Assembly (NCBI GenBank): GCA_016184105.1
Contig: JACPDI010000012.1
Location: forward strand, 10,506 to 74,505
Reading direction: 5' to 3'
Length of the DNA stretch: 64,000 nucleotides
From: Acidobacteriota bacterium
GTDB lineage: Bacteria > Acidobacteriota > Vicinamibacteria > Vicinamibacterales > 2-12-FULL-66-21
Positions within the stretch are counted from its first letter, which is position 1. The number at the start of each line of letters is the position of its first letter. The position numbers and the translations under genes are program-made. Under the pieces are notes generated by a model. It searched no databases. It was not told where the DNA came from and was given only the letters and a program-made list of their open reading frames with translations. Positions 30,131 to 39,214 of the stretch are shown here, in pieces.

Positions 30131-32453
30131 CGCGCCGCGGCTTCCCACCGATGTCGGGCACGCGTTTGTCGATCGCGTGCCGGTCGACTGGACTGCCCTG
30201 ATCGCGCGCGTGCGTGATTCGCGCGACCGCGCGGCGGTCCAGGACCTCCAGCGTCTCGATCGCCTGCGTGGACGGCCGAGCGGTGATGGACTCCCTGCCG
30301 GAAGTCCCGGGCGCAGTCTTCCATTCCTGCGCTGTCTGGTTGCAGCGGCCGTGCTGCAGGTCGCGGTTCGGCTCGGCGCAGCGGGGATGGCGGTCGGCGC
30401 CGGCCGGCCGCTGATGGAGCTGGCCTCCACGCTTCTCCCAACCCTCGCGTTCGCTGGCGCGGGCCTCCTCCTGGGAGCCGCCTCGTCACGCGACAGGCGC
30501 AGCTTCTTCCTGCTCGCCACGTTTGTCCTCTCGGCGAGTGCGTTCGCGCGCGCCGTGCCGGCCGGGCCCGCGCTGATGTGGCCCGCCGCGCTGGACGCCG
30601 CGTTCCGTGGCGTATTTCCGGAGGCCTTTGCGCCGGCGGCCCTCTGGCACTTTGCCGTGGTCTTTCCCCACGTGCGCCGGTTTACGCCGTTTGATCTGTT
30701 CGCGAGGCGGGCGATTGCCGTCGCCTGGGTGGTTGGCGCGGTCCTCTTCTTCGTGAATCTGGCGCTGGCGTATCGCGTCATGGACGGCGCGCACGTCGTG
30801 AGGCTCGGGCGCGATCATGCCGGCAATCTGTTCTGGGACCTGTTTACAGTGACGGCGCTCGGCGCCGTGGTGGCGATCCTCGCGCGGTCGCGGTGGGCGC
30901 CTCCTCCGGAGCAGCGACGGGTCGCGCGGTTCGCCACGGCGATTGCCGCCGGCACCGCTCCATTCCTGCTGGCCGGCGTCGCCCGGATGGCGCTGCCTGG
31001 CGTGGACGGCTGGCTGCAGGCGGCGAGCCCGCAGCAGCGCCTCTGGTTTGACGTTCCCGTGGTGGGCGCGCTGGCCGCTCTGCCCGTGCTCACGACGCTC
31101 GCGGTCATCGCGGACCGGCCGTTCGAGTTTCAGTTCGCGCCGCCGTGGCCCATGAGCCGGTGGACGCGCAAGCGGCGATCGCGCTGGCGGATGAAGCATC
31201 GTGAAAGACTGTCGGCGGCACTCGAACGCGTGCGCCACGCGCGCAGCGCCCGTGAGCTCGTTGCCCTGCTCCAGCGGGAACTGCAGTTCGGCGTCGGCGC
31301 CGGTGCCGTTCGAATCCTCGACAGGGGCGCGCTCCCGTCCGACACGGCTCTCATGCCCATGCTCGCTGAATCCACTGCCGTGCTGGAGATGTCGAGAGAC
31401 GGAAGCCTGTTTCGACTGATGCCGCGGCACGACCGCGAATGGCTCGAGGCCGGCGGCATCACGCTGATTGGAGCCCTGAAGCTTCGCGATGGCACCGTCG
31501 CGGCGCTGGTCGGACTGGGCGCGAAACGCGGCCGCGCGTCATTTGGCGGCCGGGATCGGTGGTTCGTCTCGACGCTGCTCTCCGGCGCGGCTGTCGCGTG
31601 GGCGTCGCTCGGCGTGCAACCGGCCTCGCCAACGGAGGACGACGAGCCGGCTCTGGAGTGCCCGCGCTGCGGAAGGGTGTCAGCTTCGGAGACGCTGCCC
31701 TGCGGCTGCGAAGCGCGCGCGGTCACGGCCGCGCTTCCCCGCCGAGTGGCCGGGAAATTCACCGTCGTGCGCCGGCTGGGCTCGGGCGGCATGGGCGTGG
31801 CGTATCTCGGTCGGGACAGCCGACTGCGCCGCGACGTCGCCCTGAAGACGCTGCCCGAACTGCGCGACGGCGGGGTGTCGGGGCTGACCGAAGAGGCGCG
31901 CGCGATGGCCGCGCTGAATCACGAAGCGGTCGCGACGATTTACGGTCTGGAGATCTGGCGCCGCACGCCCGTCCTCGTCGTCGAGTACTTTCCCGATGGA
32001 ACGTTGCGTCAACGGCTCGCGCGGGGACCGCTGTCGCCGCGCGAGGTGATCGCCCTCGGGACGCGTCTGGCTGGCGGCCTGGCCTACATGCACGAACGAG
32101 GCGTGCTTCACCGTGACGTCAAGCCGAGCAACATCGGGCTGACGGGAACCGGCGCGCCCAAGCTTCTGGACTTCGGCCTCGCCAGTGAAGAGGGAGCCTT
32201 CGCCGGCACGCCGGGGTACCTGCCGCCCGAGGCTCTCGAAGGCGGCGACCCGAACACGGCTGTGGATCTCTGGGGTCTCTCGACCGTCCTGCTGGAGGCG
32301 TGCGGTGGCCGCGATCGGCTGCCGCTGGCGCTCCGTCGATTCTTCGATCGGGCGCTCGCGGCTGGGCCGGCATCGCGCTTTCAGTCGGCCCATGAGTTTC
32401 GCGCCGCGCTGGACCGTCTCGGCACGCAACCGGCCGCGCGGGCCGGCGCGTGA
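30066..32453 (+). CDS. Membrane serine/threonine protein kinase with N-terminal multi-helix domain
   Basis: About 795 residues. The start is unclear: ATG 30066 overlaps the sigma gene, and GTG 30177 is the first alternative after it. Order of domains: a short cytoplasmic segment (WTALIARVRDSRDRAAVQDLQRLDRLRG); about seven hydrophobic helices (~residues 95-355); a GAF-like region (ERLSAALERVRHARSARELVALLQ); a possible zinc knuckle CPRCG..LPCGCE; then the kinase at the C-terminus. The kinase has LGSGGMGVAYLGRD, VALKTL, HRDVKPSN, LLDFGLAS and GTPGYLPPE. The kinase is C-terminal to the membrane part, the reverse of the usual bacterial PknB layout. It probably senses a signal in the membrane and acts with the upstream sigma factor. 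Confidence 0.82.
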   Translation: MPRGWRCAARLSGWRRSCAIADAPRLPTDVGHAFVDRVPVDWTALIARVRDSRDRAAVQDLQRLDRLRGRPSGDGLPAGSPGRSLPFLRCLVAAAVLQVAVRLGAAGMAVGAGRPLMELASTLLPTLAFAGAGLLLGAASSRDRRSFFLLATFVLSASAFARAVPAGPALMWPAALDAAFRGVFPEAFAPAALWHFAVVFPHVRRFTPFDLFARRAIAVAWVVGAVLFFVNLALAYRVMDGAHVVRLGRDHAGNLFWDLFTVTALGAVVAILARSRWAPPPEQRRVARFATAIAAGTAPFLLAGVARMALPGVDGWLQAASPQQRLWFDVPVVGALAALPVLTTLAVIADRPFEFQFAPPWPMSRWTRKRRSRWRMKHRERLSAALERVRHARSARELVALLQRELQFGVGAGAVRILDRGALPSDTALMPMLAESTAVLEMSRDGSLFRLMPRHDREWLEAGGITLIGALKLRDGTVAALVGLGAKRGRASFGGRDRWFVSTLLSGAAVAWASLGVQPASPTEDDEPALECPRCGRVSASETLPCGCEARAVTAALPRRVAGKFTVVRRLGSGGMGVAYLGRDSRLRRDVALKTLPELRDGGVSGLTEEARAMAALNHEAVATIYGLEIWRRTPVLVVEYFPDGTLRQRLARGPLSPREVIALGTRLAGGLAYMHERGVLHRDVKPSNIGLTGTGAPKLLDFGLASEEGAFAGTPGYLPPEALEGGDPNTAVDLWGLSTVLLEACGGRDRLPLALRRFFDRALAAGPASRFQSAHEFRAALDRLGTQPAARAGA

Positions 32454-32546
32454 GATGCCGGATGAAGGTGCTATTATCTGGACAATGTGCGGCATCACGA
32501 AGAGCGGGAAATCCGACGACGGTTCGTGCGCTCCACGGGAGGGCGC

Positions 32547-33452
32547 GTGACGCCGCAGGACGTCAGGAAACGCTCCGGCCGCCGACCGCGTCAGGAGCAG
32601 CCCCGGGAAGTTCGACGGCTCGTGCGCAGCGGCGTTCCTCTTTACTATCAGCTCGCCACCGTGCTGAGAGAGGAGATCGTCTCGGGACGCCGGCGCCTGG
32701 GGGAAAAGCTGGCGTCGGAGACCGAGCTCGAGAGGACATACGGCGTGAGCCGCATGACCGTGCGCGAGGCGCTGCGCAGTCTCGACGAAGAAGGCCTGAT
32801 TCGCCGCGAGGCCGGCCGCGGCAGCTTCGTGGCCGGCCTGCCCGCCTTTACCGGCACACAGCAGATAGACGGTACGCTGAACGGCCTGATCGCCATGGGT
32901 GTGGCCACCGCGCCGAGACTCCTCGAACTCCGCGAGGTCGAGTTGCCCCCGGACGAGGCCGAGGCGCTGGGCATGGCGGGGACGCGCACGATCATGCGGG
33001 CGGAGCGTCTGCGGTATTACAAGGACGAGCCGTACTGCCACATCGTCAACAACGTGGTCCCGGAGCTGGGGCGCCGCATCGGCCGCGCCCACTGGGAGCG
33101 GGGTTCTCTGCTCAGGTCCATCGAGATGAAGCTCGGCGTCGAGTTGGGGGACGCCGAGGAGCGCGTGCGCGCGACTCTGGCGGACGCGTCGCTCGCGCAC
33201 TGGCTCGACGTGCGCGTGGGCGCGCCGCTGCTGCGTGTCGACTATCTGATCAGGGATCGGGAGGGGCGCGCGGTGGAAACCGCGATCATCCACTACCGCA
33301 GCGACACGCACGTCTTCACGCTCCACCTGACACGATCCCCGGAGAGAACGCGCAAAGAGGGCTGGTCGCTGCGTGACGAGGAGTCGCGGCCGGCAGGCGG
33401 CGTGAAACCGGGCGGGGCATCGCAGCACGCCGGGGCGACCGCGTTTACTTAG
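32547..33452 (+). CDS. GntR-family regulator with UTRA ligand domain
   Basis: A 301-residue regulator; I chose GTG 32547 because GGGAGGG lies 6-7 bases upstream (ATG 32487 is possible). Winged helix: VPLYYQLATVLREEIVSGRRRLGEKLASETELERTYGVSRMTVREALRSLDEEGLIRREAGRGSFV, in pieces. C-terminal UTRA domain (HutC/FarR type): TLNGLIAMGVATAPRLLELREV, RAERLRYYKDEPYCHIVNNVVPEL, LLRVDYLIRDREGRAVETAIIHYRSD. UTRA domains bind sugars, amino acids or similar effectors. No metabolic gene follows in the same direction, so its targets are elsewhere or include itself. A hairpin terminates it. Confidence 0.85.
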   Translation: MTPQDVRKRSGRRPRQEQPREVRRLVRSGVPLYYQLATVLREEIVSGRRRLGEKLASETELERTYGVSRMTVREALRSLDEEGLIRREAGRGSFVAGLPAFTGTQQIDGTLNGLIAMGVATAPRLLELREVELPPDEAEALGMAGTRTIMRAERLRYYKDEPYCHIVNNVVPELGRRIGRAHWERGSLLRSIEMKLGVELGDAEERVRATLADASLAHWLDVRVGAPLLRVDYLIRDREGRAVETAIIHYRSDTHVFTLHLTRSPERTRKEGWSLRDEESRPAGGVKPGGASQHAGATAFT

Positions 33453-33457
33453 TCTGA

Positions 33458-33476
33458 ACGGCGCGCAAGGCGCCGT
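33458..33476 (+). terminator. Terminator-like hairpin after the GntR gene
   Basis: ACGGCGC (33458-33464), loop GCAAG, GCGCCGT (33470-33476), 5 bases after the stop, followed by ATTC. The short tight stem is plausible for termination, without a full T-run. Confidence 0.5.
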
Positions 33477-33615
33477 ATTCATGCGGCGGGCCTGGCGTGT
33501 TGAACTGCGACTGCGGGCCGTGGCAGAAGATCGTGGCAGAGCTTCCCCGGTGACGGAAGTCGCTGGAGAAGATAGGGATGCGATTCCAGGCGCTGGAGAC
33601 ACACGTGCGTGTGCG

Positions 33616-33633
33616 GGCGTGTGCGCACACGCC
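33616..33633 (-). terminator. 18-bp palindrome downstream of the dehydrogenase gene
   Basis: GGCGTGTGCGCACACGCC is a perfect palindrome 32 bases past the minus-strand stop at 33666. As RNA it can only fold with a minimal loop, so it may be a protein site or part of a terminator; alternating purine-pyrimidine content also favours Z-DNA. Confidence 0.35.
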
Positions 33634-33665
33634 GCCCCTTCTGAAGAAGTGTCCGCGCAGGAATG

Positions 33666-34778
33666 CTATTTCGTGTAGCTGATGCGGTAAATCACGTCCG
33701 CAAAGTCATCCGCGACAAACAACGCGCCATCGGGCGCCACCAGGACGTCCGCGGGGCGCCCCCAGGGTTTCGACCCCTGCAGCCACCCTTCCGCGAACGG
33801 CGTGTAGCTGACCGCCTTCCCGTCCTGCACCTTCACCAGCGACACGCGATAGCCGATGGGCGTGCTCCGATTCCACGAGCCGTGCTCCGCGACGAAGACC
33901 TGGTTGCGATACTCGGCGGGGAACATCTGGCCGGTATAGAAGCGCATGCCGATCGCGGCGACGTGCGGGCCGAGCTTCTGGGCAGGCGGCGTGAACTCAC
34001 CACACGCGCGCGCGCTGCCGAACTCCGGGTCCTTGATCGACCCGGCATGACAGTACGGATACCCGAAGTGCAGTCCCGCCTTCGGGGCGCGATTCAGCTC
34101 GTCGCTGGGCGCCTCATCGCCGAGCAGATCGCGGCCGTTGTCGGTGAACCACAGCTCCCTGGTCTGCGGATGCCAGTCGAAGCCCACGCTGTTGCGGATG
34201 CCGCTCGCGAACACCTCGAAGCCGCTGCCATCCGGCTTCATCCGCGTGATCGACGCAAACCGCGGGTCCTTGCTCTCACAAATGTTGCACGGCGCGCCGA
34301 CGGGCACGTACAAGAGTCCGTCCGGCCCGAACGCGATGAACTTCCAACCGTGGTGACGCTCGGTGGGAAACGTGCCGTTGACGACGACCGGCGCGGGCGG
34401 GTTGTCGAGGCGTGACTCGATCCTGTCGAAGCGAATCACGCGGCTGATCTCGGCGACATACAGGGCGCCGTCGCGGAACGCCACGCCGCTCGGCATCGAG
34501 AGGCCCGAGGCGATCGTGACCACGCGATCCGCGCGGTGGTCCTTGTCGGCGTCGACGATCGCGTACACCTGACCGGCGCCGCGCGAGCCCACGAACAAGA
34601 CGCCCGAGGGGCTGAGCGCCATCTGGCGCGCGTTGTCGACGCCAGCGGCGAACACGTCGATGGTGAACCCGGGCGGCAGCGTGACCTGGTCGAGCGGCAG
34701 GCCGCCGCGCTGCTGCGCGCTGGTGGTCATCGCCGCGAGGATCGCCAAAAATGCCCCGGAAAGAGCGAACTTCCGCAC
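33666..34778 (-). CDS. PQQ-dependent sugar (sorbosone-type) dehydrogenase family protein
   Basis: A 370-residue periplasmic protein. I start at GTG 34778 (GGAGGG 8-9 bases upstream); an upstream ATG extends into the divergent gene. The signal peptide RKFALSGAFLAILAAMTTSAQQ is followed by a six-bladed beta-propeller of the glucose/sorbosone dehydrogenase (GSDH) family: LPPGFTIDVFAAGVDNARQMALSPSG, GLSMPSGVAFRDGALYVAE, ERHHGWKFIAFGPDGLLYVPVG, FASGIRNSVGFDWHP, WFTDNGRD, and a late PADVLVAPDGALFVADD. His in the RHHG segment and the GIRN arginine correspond to family active-site residues. The substrate cannot be told from sequence. Confidence 0.85.
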   Translation of the reverse strand: MRKFALSGAFLAILAAMTTSAQQRGGLPLDQVTLPPGFTIDVFAAGVDNARQMALSPSGVLFVGSRGAGQVYAIVDADKDHRADRVVTIASGLSMPSGVAFRDGALYVAEISRVIRFDRIESRLDNPPAPVVVNGTFPTERHHGWKFIAFGPDGLLYVPVGAPCNICESKDPRFASITRMKPDGSGFEVFASGIRNSVGFDWHPQTRELWFTDNGRDLLGDEAPSDELNRAPKAGLHFGYPYCHAGSIKDPEFGSARACGEFTPPAQKLGPHVAAIGMRFYTGQMFPAEYRNQVFVAEHGSWNRSTPIGYRVSLVKVQDGKAVSYTPFAEGWLQGSKPWGRPADVLVAPDGALFVADDFADVIYRISYTK

Positions 34779-34845
34779 GTGATGTCCCTCCGTCCTCTGC
34801 CGGATCTTATGCGAACTCGGTGGGCTGCGGTACCATTTGGGCACG

Positions 34846-35895
34846 ATGCTCGTGATCTGGACGGTGATCTTCGCCCTGATCCTGATGACGGCGCTGTATG
34901 TCGCGGCCGAGTTCGCCGCGGTGAGCGTCCGGCGGTCGCGGCTGCGGCGGCTCGCCGAGGACGGCAACACGCTCGCCGCACAACTGTTACCGCTGGTCCA
35001 GGACCCGCGTCACCTCGACCGGTATATCGCGGCATCGCAGATCGGGATCACGCTGGGCAGCCTGATTCTCGGCGCATACGGGCAGGCCACGCTTTCCGGG
35101 AGCGTGGCGCCGTGGCTCGTGCGCGCAGGCGTTCAGCCTGACTCCGCCGAATCGAGCGCGGCCGGCCTCGTCCTGGTATCGCTCACCGTGCTGGGCGTCA
35201 TCCTCGGCGAGCTGGTCCCCAAATCGCTCGCGCTGCAGTATCCGACCGCCACGGCCGTTGGCACGTTCCTCCCCATGCGCTGGTCGCTGCGCGTGTTCGC
35301 CCCTTTCATCTGGCTCCTGAACGGCAGCGGCGTGCTGCTGTTGCGGCTGTTCGGCGTGCGCAACGCGGGCCATCGGCATATTCATTCGCCCGACGAAATC
35401 GCGCTGCTGATTGCGGAGAGCCGCGACGGAGGCTTGCTCGAGCCGGACGAGCAGGTCCGCCTGCACCGCGCCCTGCAGCTCGGGCTGCGCACCGCGAAGC
35501 AGTTGATGGTGCCGCGCGAGCGGCTCGCGGCCATCAGCGTCGAGCTGGCGTTCGACCAGGTCGTGCAGGTGGCCGCGACAACTCCTGACACGCGCCTGCC
35601 TGTGTACCGCGGCACGCTCGACAACCTGGTCGGCATGGTCCGCACCAAGGACGTGGCCGTGCACTTCGTCACGGCGGGGCCTCGAGGCCGGCTGGAACCT
35701 CTCATTCGCCCGATGCCGCGCGTGCGCGAGGATCTCGCGGCCGACAAGCTGCTCGCGTTCCTGCGGGAACAGCGCGCGCACCAGGCGGTGGTGGTCGACG
35801 ACCAGGGACGCGTCGCAGGACTGGTGACGCTGCAGGACGTGCTCGCCGATCTCCTCGGCGGCGCTCGAAAGGGGGCGAAGCCGGCCGGTGCCTGA
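34846..35895 (+). CDS. CNNM-domain membrane protein with CBS pair (hemolysin/CorC family), first copy
   Basis: About 349 residues from ATG 34846. Residues 1-~165 are the CNNM/DUF21 membrane domain (IWTVIFALILMTALYVAAEFAAVSVRRSRLRRL, IAASQIGITLGSLILGAYG, LGVILGELVPKSLALQYPT). They are followed by HSPDEIALLIAESRDGGLLEPDE and a CBS pair (MVPRERLAAI; HQAVVVDDQGRVAGLVTLQDVLADLLG). It lacks the C-terminal CorC_HlyC domain present in the next gene. The family is linked to Mg2+/Co2+ transport or resistance. Its end overlaps the start of copy 2 by 8 bases. Confidence 0.83.
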   Translation: MLVIWTVIFALILMTALYVAAEFAAVSVRRSRLRRLAEDGNTLAAQLLPLVQDPRHLDRYIAASQIGITLGSLILGAYGQATLSGSVAPWLVRAGVQPDSAESSAAGLVLVSLTVLGVILGELVPKSLALQYPTATAVGTFLPMRWSLRVFAPFIWLLNGSGVLLLRLFGVRNAGHRHIHSPDEIALLIAESRDGGLLEPDEQVRLHRALQLGLRTAKQLMVPRERLAAISVELAFDQVVQVAATTPDTRLPVYRGTLDNLVGMVRTKDVAVHFVTAGPRGRLEPLIRPMPRVREDLAADKLLAFLREQRAHQAVVVDDQGRVAGLVTLQDVLADLLGGARKGAKPAGA

Positions 35896-37192
35896 CGTCT
35901 ATCCGTACCTGATCGTGCTGGCGCTCGTTCTGCTGAACGGCCTGTTCGTGGCCGCCGAGTTCGCCATCGTCGGTGCCCCGCGGGCGGCCATCGATCGGCT
36001 GGCCGCACAGGGAAGCACGGCCGCGCGCGGCGTCCAGAGGGTCCTCCACGACCCGCGGCGGCAGGATCGGTTCATCGCCACGGCGCAACTCGGCATCACC
36101 GTCGCCAGCCTGGGCCTGGGCATGTACGGCGAGCACGCGATTGCGGACCGTCTGGCGCCGCACCTGGAACAGCTCGGTGCGGCGCGCTGGGTCGCGGTGC
36201 ACGCCGCGTCGAGCGTCATGGCCGTCGCGCTGCTCACCTATCTGCACATCGTCATTGGCGAGATGGTGCCGAAGTCCATCGCGCTCCAGCACGCCGGGGC
36301 GGCGGCGCTCTGGATCACGCCCCCGATGCGATGGCTGCAGTTCGCCGTGATGCCCGTTGTCATCGCGATGAACGGGATCGGCAACGGGCTGCTGCGGATC
36401 GCCGGCGTGCACCGGCAGATCACCGCGCGCGAGCACTACTACACGCCAGAGGAACTGCAGTTGATCGTCGAAGAGAGCGAGGAAGGGGGTGCGATCCGCG
36501 GCGAGTCAGGGCGGATGCTGCTCGAGCTGTTCGAGTTCGGTGACCTGACGGCCGGTGGCGCCATGGTGCCGCGCGTCAGCGTCGTCGGCATCCCCATCGA
36601 CGCGAACCACGACGAGCTGCGCGACATCATCCGCGAGTCGCCGCACACGCGATATCCGGTCTACGAGGAGGATCTCGACCACGTCCTCGGCGGCATCCAC
36701 ATCACGGACCTGCTGCGCGTCTTGACGGCGAACGCGCCGCTCTCATCCGTGCGCCTGCGCGCGCTGCCGGTCGTGCCCGAGACCACCCCGCTGGACGACG
36801 TGCTCGCGGTGCTGCGCCGCGAAGAATCGCCGATGGCGCTGGTGATCGACGAGCATGGCGGGACCGCGGGCACCATCACGCTCGCGGACCTTTTCGAGGA
36901 GGTCGTCGGCGAGATCGACGAGAGCGCCACGGACGTTCCTGATATCCGCGTGGAGGCCGACGGCCGCCTGCGCGTGCTCGGCACCGTGCGCCTCACGGAA
37001 GTCGGCGAGAAGATGGATCTGGATGTCGAGCACGGCGACGTCGAGAGCGTCAGCGGCCTCGTGCTGATGCTGCTCGGACGGCCGCCGAAGGTGGGTGACA
37101 TCGTCGCGTTCGGCCGCTTGAACGTGACCGTCACCGCGGTCCGCGGCCGCGGCGTCGAAGAGGCCCTCGTCTCCTATTCGCCAGAGAGCTAA
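35888..37192 (+). CDS. CNNM/CBS/CorC_HlyC membrane protein (hemolysin family), second copy
   Basis: 434 residues from GTG 35888, overlapping the previous stop. CNNM domain (VLALVLLNGLFVAAEFAIVGAPRAAIDRL, IATAQLGITVASLGLGMYGEHAI, LTYLHIVIGEMVPKSIALQ), then YYTPEELQLIVEESEEGGAI, CBS motifs (MVPRVSVVGI; RYPVYEEDLDHVLGGIHITDLL; LVIDEHGGTAGTITLADLFEEVVGEI) and a C-terminal CorC_HlyC domain (DGRLRVLGTVRLTEVGEKMDLD). The tandem pair probably forms a heteromeric divalent-cation transport or efflux unit; the metal is unknown. Confidence 0.86.
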   Translation: MPDVYPYLIVLALVLLNGLFVAAEFAIVGAPRAAIDRLAAQGSTAARGVQRVLHDPRRQDRFIATAQLGITVASLGLGMYGEHAIADRLAPHLEQLGAARWVAVHAASSVMAVALLTYLHIVIGEMVPKSIALQHAGAAALWITPPMRWLQFAVMPVVIAMNGIGNGLLRIAGVHRQITAREHYYTPEELQLIVEESEEGGAIRGESGRMLLELFEFGDLTAGGAMVPRVSVVGIPIDANHDELRDIIRESPHTRYPVYEEDLDHVLGGIHITDLLRVLTANAPLSSVRLRALPVVPETTPLDDVLAVLRREESPMALVIDEHGGTAGTITLADLFEEVVGEIDESATDVPDIRVEADGRLRVLGTVRLTEVGEKMDLDVEHGDVESVSGLVLMLLGRPPKVGDIVAFGRLNVTVTAVRGRGVEEALVSYSPES

Positions 37193-37216
37193 ACGAACCT
37201 TTCCCCTTTTTTCCTT

Positions 37217-37711
37217 TTACCTCTTACCCCGTGACTCCACGATCGCATCCGCCTCTTCGATCTGCTTCTCGCTGAAGACGCGCACGCCGGCGCGCCTGAG
37301 CGCCGCCGCCGCGACCCCTTCGCCGCTGATCCGGCGCCCCGAAAATCCGCCGTCATACACCATCGTCGAGCCGCACGACGGGCTGAGGTCTTTGAGCAGG
37401 GCGACGGTGATACCGTGCTCGCGCGCGAGGGCGACCGCGGCTTCGGCGCCGCGAACAAACGCGGCGGTCACGTCCACGCCGTCACGGCGCCGGACAAACG
37501 CGACCTTGTGCAGGACGTCATTTCCCCTGCCCCCCTGCATCTCGGCGGGCGGTCGAGGTATTGGCAGCCCGCCTTCGACTTCGGGGCAAACCGGGACGAT
37601 CAAGCCTTCCTGGCGCCACCGCTCGAGGATGGGGTGATCGAGCGTGGCTTCCCCGCCGTGGTACCGGACCTTCTCGCCGAGGAGGCAGGCGCTGACGAGG
37701 ATCTTCGCCAT
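37217..37711 (-). CDS. DUF523 family protein
   Basis: 164 residues from ATG 37711. Conserved DUF523 cysteines: [35 protein letters not shown], and [22 protein letters not shown]. The function is not established; some relatives are called thiol-based or YbbK-like. The first base of the gene is only 19 bases from tRNA-Ser, transcribed divergently, and no Shine-Dalgarno site is visible. The last three residues and stop lie in a purine-rich repeat also found at the end of glmU. Confidence 0.82.
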   Translation of the reverse strand: MAKILVSACLLGEKVRYHGGEATLDHPILERWRQEGLIVPVCPEVEGGLPIPRPPAEMQGGRGNDVLHKVAFVRRRDGVDVTAAFVRGAEAAVALAREHGITVALLKDLSPSCGSTMVYDGGFSGRRISGEGVAAAALRRAGVRVFSEKQIEEADAIVESRGKR

Positions 37712-37729
37712 GCGATAATTGACCGAGCG

Positions 37730-37817
37730 GGAGAGGTGGCCGAGTGGTCTATGGCGGTGGTCTTGAAAACCACTGTGCCGCAAGGCACCGGGGGTTCGAA
37801 TCCCTCCCTCTCCGCCA
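37730..37817 (+). tRNA. tRNA-Ser (anticodon TGA)
   Basis: 88 bases with CCA encoded. Acceptor GGAGAGG pairs with CCTCTCC, and the discriminator is G. The D-arm is GGCCGAGTGG. The anticodon loop CTTGAAA, flanked by GGTGGT / ACCACT, gives TGA. The variable arm TGTGCCGCAAGGCACC is long, as in class II tRNAs, and the T-loop is TTCGAAT. It decodes UCA and related codons. It lies between DUF523 and the convergent serS gene, with 66 bases to the serS stop. Confidence 0.95.
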
Positions 37818-37883
37818 GCCTTCGCTCATGTCTCACGCGAAGGGTTGCCCGCCGTAGCCTTGGCGAAGGCGGGCTGTTTCTGC

Positions 37884-39179
37884 TTACCGCTTTTCGATCG
37901 CTTCCAGCCCGCGCATGTACGGCCGCAGCGCCTCCGGGACGATGACGCTGCCGTCTTTCTGCTGATAGTTCTCCAGGATCGCGATGAGCGTGCGGCCGAC
38001 CGCCAGCCCTGAGCCGTTGAGCGTGTGCACGAACTCCGGCTTGCCTTGGCCGTCCGGACGGAACTTGATGCCCGCCCTTCGTGCCTGGAACGCTTCGGTG
38101 TTGCTGCAGGACGAGATCTCGCGGTAGGCGTTCTGGCCCGGCAGCCACACCTCGATGTCGTAGGTCTTCGCCGACGCGAAGCCCATGTCGCCGGTGCAGA
38201 GCAGCACCGTGCGATAGGCGAGGCCGAGGCGCTTCAGCACCTCTTCGGCGTTGGCCGTGAGCGACTCCAGCTCGTCGTACGACTGGTCGGGGCGCGCGAA
38301 CTTCACCAGCTCCACCTTGTCGAACTGATGCTGTCGGATGAGGCCGCGCACGTCCGCGCCGTAGGACCCCGCCTCGCTGCGGAAGCACGGCGTGTAGGCG
38401 GCGTAGCGGATCGGCAGCTCGCGGCCGTCGAGGATCTCGCCGCGGTGCAGGTTGGTGAGCGGCACCTCCGCGGTGGGGATCAGGTACAGGTCCCAGTCGC
38501 CGGCGATCTTGAACAGATCGCCCTCGAACTTCGGCAGGTTGCCGGTGCCGGTCAGCGTCGCGGCATTCACCAGAAATGGCGGCTCGACCTCTGTGTACTC
38601 ATGCTCGCTGGTATGCAGATCGAGCATGAAGTCGATCAGCGCGCGCGCGAGCCGTGCGCCCGCGCCCATCAGCACGGAGAAGCGTGCGCCGGACATCTTC
38701 GTCGCACGCTCGAAGTCGAGGATGCCGAGCGCCGGCCCCAGGTCCCAGTGTGCCTTCGGCTCGAACGCGAACGCCGGCGGCTCTCCGTGGCGACGAACCT
38801 CGCGGTTGTCCGAGGGGGTCGTGCCGCGCGGAACAGACCCGTGGGGAAGGTTCGGGATCCGCAGCAGCGCCTGGTCTCGCGTCGCCTCGGCCTGGCGCAA
38901 TTGTTCTTCGAGCGCCGCGATCTCGGCGGCCAGCGACCGTGACTGCTGTTTGAGTTCTTCGGCCTCGGCCCCGTGGTCCTGCGTTGCGGCAATCAGCCGG
39001 CCGACCTTCCGGCTGAGCGTCTTCTGCTCCTGTCGCTTCGTGTCGAGGCGCGGCGTCAGCGTCCGTCGCGCCGCCTCCGCCTCGCGAAACATCTCGAGGT
39101 CCGCGGGGACGCCGCCCCTGGTCGCGAGCCTCTGCGCAACCTCGTCGAGGTTCTGCCGTACAAATGCCGCATCGAGCAT
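37884..39179 (-). CDS. serS: Seryl-tRNA synthetase
   Basis: 431 residues, usual length. The N-terminal coiled-coil arm that grips the long variable arm is residues ~30-105 ([40 protein letters not shown]). The class II core has [15 protein letters not shown] (serine-binding loop), [22 protein letters not shown] (motif 2), [20 protein letters not shown], and [19 protein letters not shown] (motif 3). It is divergent to galU with only 35 bases between start codons, so promoters must overlap. Confidence 0.97.
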   Translation of the reverse strand: MLDAAFVRQNLDEVAQRLATRGGVPADLEMFREAEAARRTLTPRLDTKRQEQKTLSRKVGRLIAATQDHGAEAEELKQQSRSLAAEIAALEEQLRQAEATRDQALLRIPNLPHGSVPRGTTPSDNREVRRHGEPPAFAFEPKAHWDLGPALGILDFERATKMSGARFSVLMGAGARLARALIDFMLDLHTSEHEYTEVEPPFLVNAATLTGTGNLPKFEGDLFKIAGDWDLYLIPTAEVPLTNLHRGEILDGRELPIRYAAYTPCFRSEAGSYGADVRGLIRQHQFDKVELVKFARPDQSYDELESLTANAEEVLKRLGLAYRTVLLCTGDMGFASAKTYDIEVWLPGQNAYREISSCSNTEAFQARRAGIKFRPDGQGKPEFVHTLNGSGLAVGRTLIAILENYQQKDGSVIVPEALRPYMRGLEAIEKR

Positions 39180-39214
39180 GGCCTAAATCCTATATCCTAA
39201 CGTCCGGAGCACGT

